This document shows, one piece after another, positions 55,301 to 64,000 of a DNA stretch of 64,000 bases. Source of the DNA: Alviniconcha marisindica (lineage: Eukaryota > Mollusca > Gastropoda > Provannidae); contig JABMCL010000754.1 in NCBI GenBank assembly GCA_018857735.1, forward strand, positions 670,001 through 734,000, given 5' to 3'. How positions within the stretch are numbered: position 1 is the stretch's first letter; every line of letters starts with the position of its first letter. The notes beneath the pieces were generated by a model. The model did not search any database. It was not told the DNA's origin and worked only from the letters and a program-made list of their open reading frames with translations. Position numbers and translations under genes: made by a program.

Positions 55301-58300
55301 TCTTCTGGTTTTTGTTTAGCTCAGATTGCATGCCAGTGGTGTGGTGATTAGTGTTTGTGTCAGTTGCTGTGAGACTGAGAGTATGACACTTTGACAGTGT
55401 TCCAGTTTTGACTTACATGAACAGTAATGCCTTTGTGTGTAAAGATAAGTGTTTGTCCACGACCTTCAGGCTATGACAGTGTTCCAGTTTTGACTTACAT
55501 GAACGGTAATGCCTTTGTGTGTAAAGATAAGTGTTTGTCCACAACCTTCAGGCTGTAAGTGTAACAGTGTGCTGTAAGGCCATGAGGCTGTATGAAAACC
55601 TTCCCCATGACATTTTCATTAATGGTTATAAATAAAAGATCTTCCAAAACTTGCATGATTATAACCAGTTGAGTTTTCTTGGTTCAGACAAGTTTGGCTA
55701 CCGTGACCTTTTCAAAGGTTGACAGGTCGTTAAAATCCAATTACTACCTAACCTTTTCAGAGTCGCTAGCGTGATTGATACGGTTCAAACTGAAAGTTGC
55801 ATTTTTTTTAAACTAACTTTTTTACTCCCCTTACATATTTTAAATGGCAATTGTGTTGTGCAGAACTGCGCAGTAAGAATGGTAAAAAGTGGCAGAACAG
55901 CCAAGAGGATGAAAACCACCAAGAGGAGGGGGACGGTCAAGAGGCTGAGGCCTCTGTAGAGGACACTGTGGAGGACGATGACACTTCATCTGCAGATCAC
56001 AACACCACCGATATCAGCTTTGGATCTCTGGTCACAAACACACCGCTCAGCCCATCAGCATCGACATCTGGAAATGTTCCATTACCCCCTGTTCAGTCTT
56101 CCACGCCCCTTGTGAGCAGCGGCAAGGTTGAAGGAGGTGAGCTCTTTGTTTTGGGTGTTTGTGGCCTCCAGCATTGACCGCGCTAGACATTTTTCAATCC
56201 GGCGTGACAGGTATAAGGTGGCAACAATTGTTCACGAAAAGCAGTCAGTCAGTCACTGTAACTGGTCAGACACACTGCCAGCTATAGATACTGTTACTGA
56301 AGCTGTACTAGCCCTGTTCCCATCCCTGTCTAGAAAATGCACACACATCCACACACACACACACCACACACACACACACACACACCACACACACACACAC
56401 TCATGCACTCTCTCTGTCTCTGTCTGACTCTCTCTCCCTCTTGCACACTGTGTGTACTGTGGTGGTTTTTGTTGTTGTGAGAACTGGTCAAGCAAAATAA
56501 CAGCTGGTACAGCTGACCATTTGCTGATTTTGTTTCTGGTATGTGTTGATTTTCACTGGTAAGCTATAGCAGTTACTGGTAAACGTAAACCCTTTATGGT
56601 TGAGAGAAAATTTGCTTGTACTCTGGCTTTGTGTTCACTTGTAGTTGTAGTGTCTCGAGATCCTCAAAATGTCTGAAACATTTTTGTTTTCATTTTTTGC
56701 TCTTATAGAATAGAAAGTTCATGCCCTCCCCCCATTCATGTAAAGCATTTAGAGCAGTCCTAATACGCTCTACAAAAGCTATTATTAAAATGTCTGAGCT
56801 TCTGAAATGTCATGTGCTCGTAATGGTGGCTTTGCGTGCCCATTTGCTCTGTCATTTTTCTTGACTCCAGAACAGCACATTTATAGAGTATGATGGCAGA
56901 TGTTGGATATTGTCACATGCCAGTCCCGTCTTCCCATTCTGCATTTGACTTGTAGCATTCACATTGAATCTTGGCCTGTGTGGTCTGACTCGCCTCTCCA
57001 GGCAATCCAGTAGAGTGTGTGCCTGTGTGTGTGTGTGACTACTTCCATTTCCATTGTCAAGCTGGAGGTTGAGACCTTACAGGTTGCATGATGGCTGCAC
57101 CTTGCTTGTCAGTCAGCACCATTGTCTCATATTTAGTTATAGAGTCATACACAGCAATGGTGAAGTCCAGAGTATTTGATTCTAAAAACTGTTTCATTTT
57201 GAGACTATGCCCTAGGTCTGTGCATTATGTGATTGAGTTCACTTGTCGTGGCAGTGAGACTGTCCTTGCCGGATGTGCAGCAATACTAATTGAGCAGTTA
57301 CTATGTGGTGTATGTTTGAGAGTGTACTTTATTTATTGAAGGGATTGAAGGGATCCCAAGCGAAGACACAAGTGGCCCTTAAACTTAGAACACATGTGCA
57401 AGTATTTCCATTTGCAGGTGTTGCACAGTACCAGCAGCAAATGTTTGCTTCAAAAATTTATATTTGTTACTTTTATGGCACAGTCATGTTCAGTTTTTAG
57501 CAGTGAAGAGCAGAGAGGCTTATGAGGTAAAGTACATTTCTGCCACATTTAATTGGGGCAGCCTTGTTCAGGACAACGTGACATCTCAGACTGGTAAAAA
57601 TGGCTGTGCTCACGGCTGTGTTTTTGTGACTTTAAAGCATTAGTTTTTAACAAAGTAGGCCACAAACTGACTCAAAAACTGACATGAGTGTGTTTTTATC
57701 ATATTCCTGTTAGTAGGGCCCCCTATGGTAATTCACTTTGTGTCCCCTTTAAGTTGTTGAGGTTGTGTGTTTATTTTATGGGTTTTTTTGTTTGTTTTTT
57801 AACACTTGAAATGTGTGTGTGTGTGTGAGTTTTTATTTATATGCAGAACTTGTTTGATTTGTTGTGCAGCAGTTAAGGACACAGAAGAATCATGTCTGAC
57901 AGACGAGAGTATTTCACCAGTACCTCTCACCTCAGCTTCCCATTCCAGTCGCCAAACCAAGGAGCGGCGCAGGTCTGGGCTCGTGCAGACAAAAGCACAA
58001 CGAGGGAAAACTCGTGTATCTCAATCACCTTCTTGCAGCCTGATTGAGGAGATGAGCAATTCAGGTAGCAAGCCGGGCCAAACAGAGGAGCCATGCTCAC
58101 CTAACAGACAGGTTCTTGTGGTGCCTGAGATGCAGAGTGCTGTGCTTGAGAACGCTGCTGTTGTAGTTCACACATTGCACAGTCAGGAAAGTGCTGAGAA
58201 TGAATCTCCTAACATTCCTCGGCAGTCACCAAGGTTGCAGGCGGACATGGCAAAGTCCATGAATGACTGCTTTGTGGTCTTGGAAGATCCTGGGAGTAAA

Positions 58301-61300
58301 ATAAACCTTCAGCGCAATGGGTTTCTGCCAGTTTCTAGCAGGCCTTCTCAAAGCAGTCCACAAGGCAGCCCGTTCAAAGCGCCACAGGTTGGCCCATTCA
58401 AAGTGCCTCAAGCCAGTCCGGCGAAGGGTAAAGCCTTGCAGGTCAGTCCTTCATCGTCCTTGCAGGCCAGCTCACCCAGGTCACCGCAAGATGGTTCAGT
58501 GAACACCTCACAGAGTAGCGTTGCCACAAGCCCAGGATCCAGTCCAGCCGACAGTTACACTCTGCCCACTAATGGCAAAAGCATAACAGCCAGCCCTACA
58601 AAATGTGCAGCCAGCCCAAAGGGAGCAGGTCAGTGTAGCCTAGGGTCTGACCCTGTCCGACCCTGCCCTGAGGAAGCCTCTGGGGTCGCCCCACCGTCCA
58701 GTAGATCTTCCCAGAACTCCGCCCCAGGTGCTCAGCGCACCAGCCCCAGGAAGAGCATGGGCGATAAAACTTTGCCTCCGAATGGTCCGGCTGAGAAAGA
58801 CTCATCAGCAGAATCGAACGGCGGGAGTGTCCCTCGCCAGGCATCTTCCGCTTCACTGCTTCTTCAGACCGTTCAGATGAGGAGGGGGAGGCCGAGACAC
58901 AGTGGCAGGGGTTCGGACACCAGCAAGCCAGCTTCAGGGTTGGACGGTGGCACCAAAGAGACAGATGTTAGACCTGTGACACACACAGAGGCAGGGGGTG
59001 CCTTGTCTGAGAGGAGTGGCAGAAAACGAACAGGGAGGGAAGTGGGTGTGAGCAGAGGTGAGGCTTCACCGAGGACGAAGTCCAGCAAAAGGAGTGCAGA
59101 CAGAACTGATGTGTCACAAGGTTAGTGCAGTACTGCTGCCAGTAGTTAGTGCATATCACTGACCTAGGTCCATGCTGGTGTTTACAAGACTTAGACCCTG
59201 GCCTTATTCTCTCAGCTGAGGCAGTGTAAACCTGCGTGTGTGTTTAGACTAGTGTATTGTGTGTGTAAAACAAATTGTGCCATTTCTCTGTCATAACAGT
59301 TTTGATACTTTTGACCCATCCTCATAATTTACAGATTGCCAGAAAGGCATCTTTTTGGTTGTTGACGTGCATAGGAAATCAGGTCTCTGATGATTATGAT
59401 GAGCATCTGGTAGTGAGGTTGTCTAGGACTACAAATTTTCCATAAGTCTTTAAGTTTTTCCCCATCAGAGATATTTTTGGTTAACACAAATAACATAACC
59501 ACTGATTCCTACAGCATACAGATGTGACTTGGGTGTTTTATTTTGCAGACTGTGTATTGCTGATTCCGAGTGATGTAGAAGAGTTTGAGCACCTGGGTTC
59601 ATTAGTGAAGGAGATGGCCTCGGAGGCACTGGAAGTGAAGGAAGACAGCATGCACTTGTGGCAGCATGTCACCAAGCAGTCACTGCCCTACAAGTTCCTC
59701 CTCTTTTTCATGCTTGACCTGGTCAAAGAACTGGAGTAAGTTTAATTATTACACAGGTCTGAAACAGAAAGGCCCAGAGTGCTCGTGCAGAATCAACACA
59801 CAAGGGAGTTAATTAGTGCTTGAAGGACATCACACAAGTACAACAACAAAGACCTGAGTCATCTACGGTAACTCTCACCTGGCATGCATGTAAATACAAG
59901 GTACGTAAACTATAGCCTCTCCTCTGTACCTCTGGTGGAGTTCATGTACCTTGTATTTACACATGTGCGAGGTGAGAGTTAATGAAGGTGACTTAGGTCT
60001 TTGTTGTTGTACTTGTGGGACGTCTTTCGAGCACAAATTAACTCCCTTGTGCGTGGATTAATTACACAGGGGAAGGCTGAGCCTTGTGCTAACAGTTGTT
60101 GATTGCTTTTTGTAGCGCTGTTCTCTGCTCTCGAGCAGACTCACTGCACTCGCATGTGATTCTACATGAGTGAGTAGCTTTTTATAGCGTGTTTTTGAAT
60201 ATCCACTGAAGTGGTGTACTTACAGCACTGGCATGGCTGGTGCCACATGAAACTGCTGCTGTCTAGGCACGTTCTGTCAGGTCACTGCTGCGCTCTTGTG
60301 TCTCAGAAGTGGGGGACAAAACTGGTGAACATGTTCTCGGGACTGTGGTCCTGTCTGGCATGGGCAGTTTTCAGTATCACTATATATACCAGCCCTTGTC
60401 AGCACGTGTTGGAGCAGGCGGCAGTGTCCAGTCTTAAAATGGAAGATGATGGTTTGTTGCTGCTGCTCAAGGCAGTGGTTCAGGTCCTTCCAGCTTCCTG
60501 GAATGATGCCTTTTGCCTTTGAAGGAGATGGGGTGTTGTGGCTGTTGTAGTCTGCTTCTTGCCTTTGCCAAGACGTCTGCTTGCTCATTTCACCCGATGC
60601 CACGATGAGCAGGGATCCACTGCACAATAACGTGACTTAACAAAGACAGAGCCAGAAGAACACAGCACAGCACAAGAAGAAAAATGAAGACTTCAACAAG
60701 CTGAAGGCGAAAAGATTGCAGCAGAGTTGGCATGGAAAGCAGCCTCTGTTAATCTTGAACATGACACAGAGAAACTGTAGCGGCTCACCAAGTTGGGACA
60801 TCTTCATGTTGAAAATGGTCAAAGAACTTGAATGTTGGCAAGCAGGAAGGTCCTGGGGTGAAAAATGTTAGCTGTTGTAGGTGTTACTGTTAAGCTGACT
60901 GCTCATATTGAAATTTGAATTAACTTTTTTCTTCAAATTTTCAAAGTCTTGCTGTGACTAGTTTTTGACTGGCATGAAAAGCATGAGTTGCAACACTGTA
61001 TAATGTTGAGCATTTCTCTGGCTGTTGGACTGTGTAGCAAAAGCAGAAGTAAGTCATTTACTGCAAACAGTTCCTGGAACTTGTGTTATCTCAGACATGT
61101 CTCAAGCCCCAAAGGTAACCTCTTTGGCCAAACCGATACTGGTTTTGCACTGTTTCGTGAGATACCTTATCCTGACTTACATTTGTTTGATTTCTTCAGC
61201 ACCGTGTTTACATTATGCTGGGATACAGAGTGAGATAGATCACAAATATTTTTAGTTTAATGTCCTGTTGTTGTTGGTCCAGTTGTTACAGTTTGTGTGC

Positions 61301-62962
61301 CATTTATTTGTTCTGTACATTTCATATTTCATGTTTTTCTTTTTTCCTCTGGGACAGGAGTGGAAACAGCGAAACACTACTGAACTTGCTGTTTGATGGA
61401 GAACACCTTGGCGAAAGGCTCAGCAACTACATTGTGCAGGTAAGAGTGAGACTGAGACAGACTTGCTACTCATTTGATGCAGTTCTTGGCAGCTACATCA
61501 TACAGTAAGACTAAGACCGAGACTGGCTTTGCGAAGCCTTGGTGCAAGGCTCGGCAGCTGCATCATACAGGTAAATCATCTTGATCATCACCTTGCCAGT
61601 AAGTCTTACGCCTGTTCTTAATTGGGCGAACATTTGCTTCGCGAACATAGTTCGGGGTATTCGACAAACCTAGGTGGTTCTTAATTGGGTGAACTTTTGC
61701 TTCGTGAACGTAGTTGGGAGCAACTGTTGAACTGCAATGAAGCTATATTCGGGGTCCAAAAAAGCTTCAATCAACATATTCTGGGAATGTTCACCTGGTT
61801 CGGCGAACATTGCCTCTGATTAGTTGAGAGCAAAGAGCTCTCCTGTGAATGAGGAAAAAATTAAAATGGATGACAGTGTCGATACTTCACTCACGTTCGG
61901 GTCAAAGTTTGCATCTCATTATAAGCCAGTTAATAACGAAGCATAGTTCGTCGAACTGTCCAAACCATGTTCAGCGAAGTAAAAGTTCAGTTAAGAAACA
62001 AATAATAGTTCGTCAAACTGTCCTCATTATGTTTGGTGAACAAACAGTTTGCCCAGTTAAAAAACGGGTTTAAGACCAAGGCCATACTGCTGCAAGGCAA
62101 TCTGAATCATGTAGGTAAATCATCTTCTCGATCAGTGCCTTAAAACTAAGACCAAGGCCATACTGCTGCAAGGCTCAGCAGCTGCATCATACAGGTAAAT
62201 CATCTTCTCGATCATTGCCATGCAGGTAAAACTAAGACCAAGGCCATACTGCTGCAAGGCTCAGCAGCTGCATCATACAGGTAAATCATCTTCTCGATCA
62301 TTGCCATGCAGGTAAAACTAAGACCAAGGCCATACTGCTGCAAGGCTCAGCAGCTGCACCATACAGGTAAATCATCTGAGTCATTGCCTTGCAGGTAAAT
62401 CTTAAGACCAATGCCATACTGCTGCAAGGTTTGGCAGCTGCAGTGACATAAGGTGAGTCCAGGATCAAGACAGCTTTGCTGCATGGCTCGGCAACTACTT
62501 TGTGCACCTGCTGTGGCTTGGGCGACACAACACATTGACATGAACAAGAACACCAGGTGTACGTTAAAGTGTTATATGCTGCATAATAATGTATGGACTG
62601 TCTTCAGCCATGATATTGATAAGCTTCTTAACCGGATCCACCCTCCAGAAATGGAGACAAATCCTTTGAAGATGGTGCATGGCTGCCCATGTGGTGGGGT
62701 GATAAAATGTTGTTGTTTTTAAACAGTCACTCACACAATCTTTTCAATTTTTCAGACCTGTAGTTTGTTTTCTTGTGGGTATTTTGCACTGCAGTACCTC
62801 TGCACCACTAACAGTAACAAAGAACTGATTTGGAAGCACATGGAAGTTTGTCCTCATTAGACGTGTGTTACTAATGCTGATAGTCTGGTGGCTTCGTCTG
62901 TCTGTCTCTGTGTCTTTATGACTGTCTTCACCCCCCACCACGTCATCTGTCTGTGTCTTTCT

Positions 62963-62999
<37 letters not shown>

Positions 63000-63532
63000 A
63001 ACCCCCACTCTCTTCACCATTGTTTCTTACCTCCTTCCTCTTTCTCTCGGTCTCACAACCATGCTGGCATAAACACACACTCACACAAATATGTCACTTC
63101 TTGAGTTTGCTTTTATTTTTTACAAGACCGTAGTGTTTTGAGTCACTCACTGATATCACTGGTTTGCCTCAGGAAAAGAGAATTAAAGTTTCCATCGGAA
63201 CCAACTTTTATGTGAAGCATGCCACCGGAATATTTTGAGGCTGGTTAAATTTTGAGGATTAGGATCGGGCCGTAACCTGTCGGCTGTTTTATCTGTTGCT
63301 TTTTGTTTTGTTTTCAGGCTCAGATATTTGAGAAGCTGAGCGACGAAGAGGCTCAGAGAGAGCTCCGGGCTGCAGTTTGGAGTGGCATGGAAAGAAGCGT
63401 GAAGAAACTTCCCATGGCATGGGTACTGCGTTTGCATGACCAAGAGCTTGTCACACTGGCTGTTAACGTCTGCCTCTGCAAAGATGGCCACAAGATACGG
63501 GCATTTCTGCAGGCCTACAAGGGATTATTCTG
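52236..63532 (+). CDS. ePHD-B: extended-PHD protein, paralogue of ePHD-A (3' end outside window)
   Basis: Exons 52236-52355, 53195-53290, 54478-54662, 55235-55287, 55864-56136, 57870-59120, 59549-59735, 61358-61439, 63318-63532; all phases are compatible, giving about 820 residues in the window. Order: C2HC motif, GGF linker, PHD (CFIC, CCGC, WCRKTFHFPC), closing VFCSKAH pair, acidic linker, Ser/Pro-rich disordered region with short SP repeats and an AT-hook-like RRGRPR, then the C-terminal region shared with ePHD-A (DCVLLIPSD, HLWQHVTKQSLP). The zinc module is PHF6/PHF11-like, so a nuclear chromatin-associated role is likely. The start and the final exon(s) were not found. Confidence 0.75.
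53195..53290 (+). CDS. ePHD-B 96-bp linker exon
   Basis: Acceptor tgttttgtgcag, donor AAACTG|GTACAT, phase 0. Residues QYASGLTQYKCEEFGGF, then EKEILRGSKL. Confidence 0.88.
53291..54477 (+). other. ePHD-B intron
   Basis: No exon seen. Contains a short C-rich repeat at 53958-53986 and a G-run near 54401. Confidence 0.6.
54478..54662 (+). CDS. ePHD-B PHD core exon
   Basis: Acceptor tctgttttgcag, donor CG|GTAAGA, 185 bp, phase 0 to 2. Ligand sets RCFIC, CCGC, KWC, TFHFPC; Lys-rich KGKKSKG loop. Confidence 0.88.
54735..55015. repeat. Five-unit intronic tandem repeat with acceptor-like core
   Basis: Units of about 53-60 bp, each 'ttattttcacatgatcatg', 'gtttcttgcttag', 'gattacataggactgctgt'. Every unit contains a pyrimidine-rich stretch followed by TTAG, resembling a 3' splice site. 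Confidence 0.9.
55235..55287 (+). CDS. ePHD-B 53-bp exon closing the ePHD
   Basis: Acceptor ttgttctcatcag, donor GATG|GTAATT, phase 2 to 1. Residues R-V-F-C-S-K-A-H-E-Q provide the last zinc ligands. Confidence 0.8.
55393..55556. repeat. Two-copy 82-bp tandem repeat
   Basis: 'gacagtgttccagttttgac' begins each copy, at 55393 and 55475; only a few differences. Confidence 0.9.
55864..56136 (+). CDS. ePHD-B acidic linker exon
   Basis: Acceptor ttgtgttgtgcag, donor GGAG|GTGAGC, 273 bp, phase 1 to 1. Glu/Asp/Ser-rich, low complexity (VEDTVEDDDTSS). Confidence 0.75.
56137..57869 (+). other. ePHD-B intron
   Basis: (CA)n tracts at 56340-56400; otherwise no exon or element recognised. Confidence 0.55.
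57870..59120 (+). CDS. ePHD-B large disordered exon
   Basis: Acceptor tttgttgtgcag, donor ACAAG|GTTAGT, 1251 bp, phase 1 to 1. Ser/Pro/Gln-rich with SP repeats (SPQGSPFKAPQVGPFKVPQ) and many SP sites. An AT-hook-like core RRGRPR lies at 58880-58897, and basic NLS-like segments (RKRTGREV, TKSSKRS) near the end. No folded domain. Confidence 0.82.
59549..59735 (+). CDS. ePHD-B exon, 187 bp
   Basis: Acceptor tttattttgcag, donor GGA|GTAAGT, phase 1 to 2. DCVLLIPSDVEEFEHLG, HLWQHVTKQSLP, FFMLDLVKELE. Matches ePHD-A 28864-29050. Confidence 0.85.
59770..60065. mobile_element. Palindromic MITE (family P) in ePHD-B intron
   Basis: Inverted arms: 'acacacaagggagttaatta' near 59797 mirrors 'aattaactcccttgtgcg' near 60037; an inner pair of arms flanks 'aaatacaaggtac' and 'gtaccttgtattt'. 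Same family as the element in the 1682-bp units. Confidence 0.7.
60080..60262 (-). mobile_element. tRNA-SINE 3' half, inverted
   Basis: Reverse complement of the SINE end: 'gcagactcactgcactcgc', 'tgattctacatgagtgagta', 'cttacagcactggcatggct'. Confidence 0.75.
60263..61357 (+). other. ePHD-B intron remainder
   Basis: Several short open frames but no supported exon. Confidence 0.5.
61358..61439 (+). CDS. ePHD-B exon, 82 bp
   Basis: Acceptor cctctgggacag, donor GTGCAG|GTAAGA, phase 2 to 0. Residues ESGNSETLLNLLFDGEHLG, ERLSNYIVQ. Same size and phases as ePHD-A 27641-27722. Its end seeds the tandem array that follows. Confidence 0.82.
61414..62520. repeat. Minisatellite derived from exon end plus splice donor
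   Basis: Repeats of 'aaggctcagcagctgcatca', 'tacaggtaaatcatc', 'ccatgcaggtaaaactaaga' start near 61480, 61545, 62093, 62169, 62255, 62341, 62425 and about 62478; the core period is 84-86 bp. The unit is homologous to the true exon end at 61414-61445. Interrupted by a family T MITE. Confidence 0.85.
61609..62069. mobile_element. Family T TIR element inside the minisatellite
   Basis: 461 bp, termini CGCCTGTTCTTAATTGGGC and (inverted) GCCCAGTTAAAAAACGGGT, flanked by TTA at 61606-61608 and 62070-62072. An uninterrupted sister unit at 62399-62405 reads 'atcttaag', the expected empty site. Confidence 0.85.
62521..63317 (+). other. ePHD-B intron
   Basis: No exon. Poly-C run at 62965-62996. Confidence 0.6.
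63318..63532 (+). CDS. ePHD-B last visible exon
   Basis: Acceptor tttgttttcag; open frame from AQIFEKLSDEEAQRELRA to AYKGLF. A donor TG|GTTTGT at 63533 is likely, since its position corresponds to a W in ePHD-A; otherwise the frame runs on to a stop at 63600-63602. Weak similarity to the start of the ePHD-A terminal exon. Confidence 0.6.
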
Positions 63533-64000
63533 GTTTGTTTCAGACTTTTCAGCAGTGAGGTGTCTTGTTTTTGATGGTGGGATGGAGGGTCTTGTTTTTT
63601 AACAATCTCAGAAATCAGAATTTTACCATTATTTTGTTTTCCTTGAGAGACGTTCTTCAACTGTAGGAACCTAACATTAATTGGCATTGTTAATTCATTA
63701 CAGGCTTGCAGAAGTTTGAAATTGTCTGTACTTGTGGCAGGTCACTCCATCCCAAAGATCATGCAGAGGTTGTCTTACGAGAGGAGCAATGCCTGGTCAG
63801 GGCTTCATTTGCATGTAAACGCAAAAGAAAATGGTTTCTGAAACTGTGGCATGAAAAGTAAAGAGGAGAAAAAAAACAAGCCCCAGGCTGGAAGAAAAAA
63901 AAAAAGGAAAAAAAAAGCAAGCAGAAAATGACAAAGCCCTGTTCCTGTCTAGGGATTTCAGTGTTTCAGTCCTCTTTGAACTCTGGTTGGCCCACCAGAC
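63533..64000 (+). other. ePHD-B intron or 3' flank
   Basis: Nothing recognised. If the donor at 63533 is used, the remaining exon(s) lie beyond the window. Confidence 0.4.

Noticed and set aside
60211..60627. Open frames of 103 and 116 residues in the ePHD-B intron
   Set aside because: They start inside a SINE fragment and show no recognisable protein pattern or paired splice sites.
61480..62520. CRISPR-like direct repeat array
   Set aside because: Eukaryotic intron; the repeats are head-to-tail minisatellite units without unique spacers and derive from an exon end.

Overview
Single-copy eukaryotic DNA from a marine-invertebrate-like genome; a gastropod mollusc is my best guess, not a proof. 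The reasons are intron-rich genes with GT-AG junctions, very heavy (CA)n, (GA)n, (AT)n and poly-C/G microsatellites, tRNA-headed SINEs, broken non-LTR retrotransposons and several MITE families. I see no prokaryotic or viral genes.

Layout. 1-5.6 kb is microsatellites and dispersed repeats. 5.6-9.5 kb holds a small Maf bZIP gene on the + strand: a tiny first coding exon at 6291-6302, a 2.7 kb intron, and a main exon at 9013-9489. 9.5-20.9 kb is AT-rich with no recognisable gene and may be partly a long maf 3'UTR. 21.9-45.4 kb carries a large minus-strand gene (called ePHD-A here). 45.4-52.2 kb is a transposon-rich spacer. 52.2 kb to beyond the window end carries a plus-strand paralogue (ePHD-B).

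The two ePHD genes are the main content. I rebuilt both from splice sites. Each encodes a split extended PHD finger (C2HC exon, 96-bp exon, PHD exon, 50/53-bp exon), then long Ser/Lys/acidic disordered exons, then a C-terminal region I do not recognise, in exons of 187 and 82 bp plus a final exon. Exon lengths (96/96, 187/187, 82/82) and intron phases match between the paralogues, and the coding exons of ePHD-A sum to a multiple of three. They are transcribed divergently from about 6.8 kb of spacer. The zinc module resembles the PHF6/PHF11-type ePHD, so a nuclear, chromatin-associated role is likely; the C-terminal region has no assigned function.

Both genes have been reshaped by repeats. In ePHD-A the 3' half of the last exon plus the 3'UTR is triplicated in tandem (3 x 1682 bp). 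A 108-bp in-frame duplication has doubled a splice acceptor. A 50-bp exon is spliced after a (TG)n tract and lies about 10 bp from a SINE. In ePHD-B an exon end with its splice donor has been amplified into a minisatellite, which was then hit by a MITE; a sister unit preserves the empty site. The ePHD-A introns also contain a broken LINE and a roughly 1.9 kb element nested inside a SINE.
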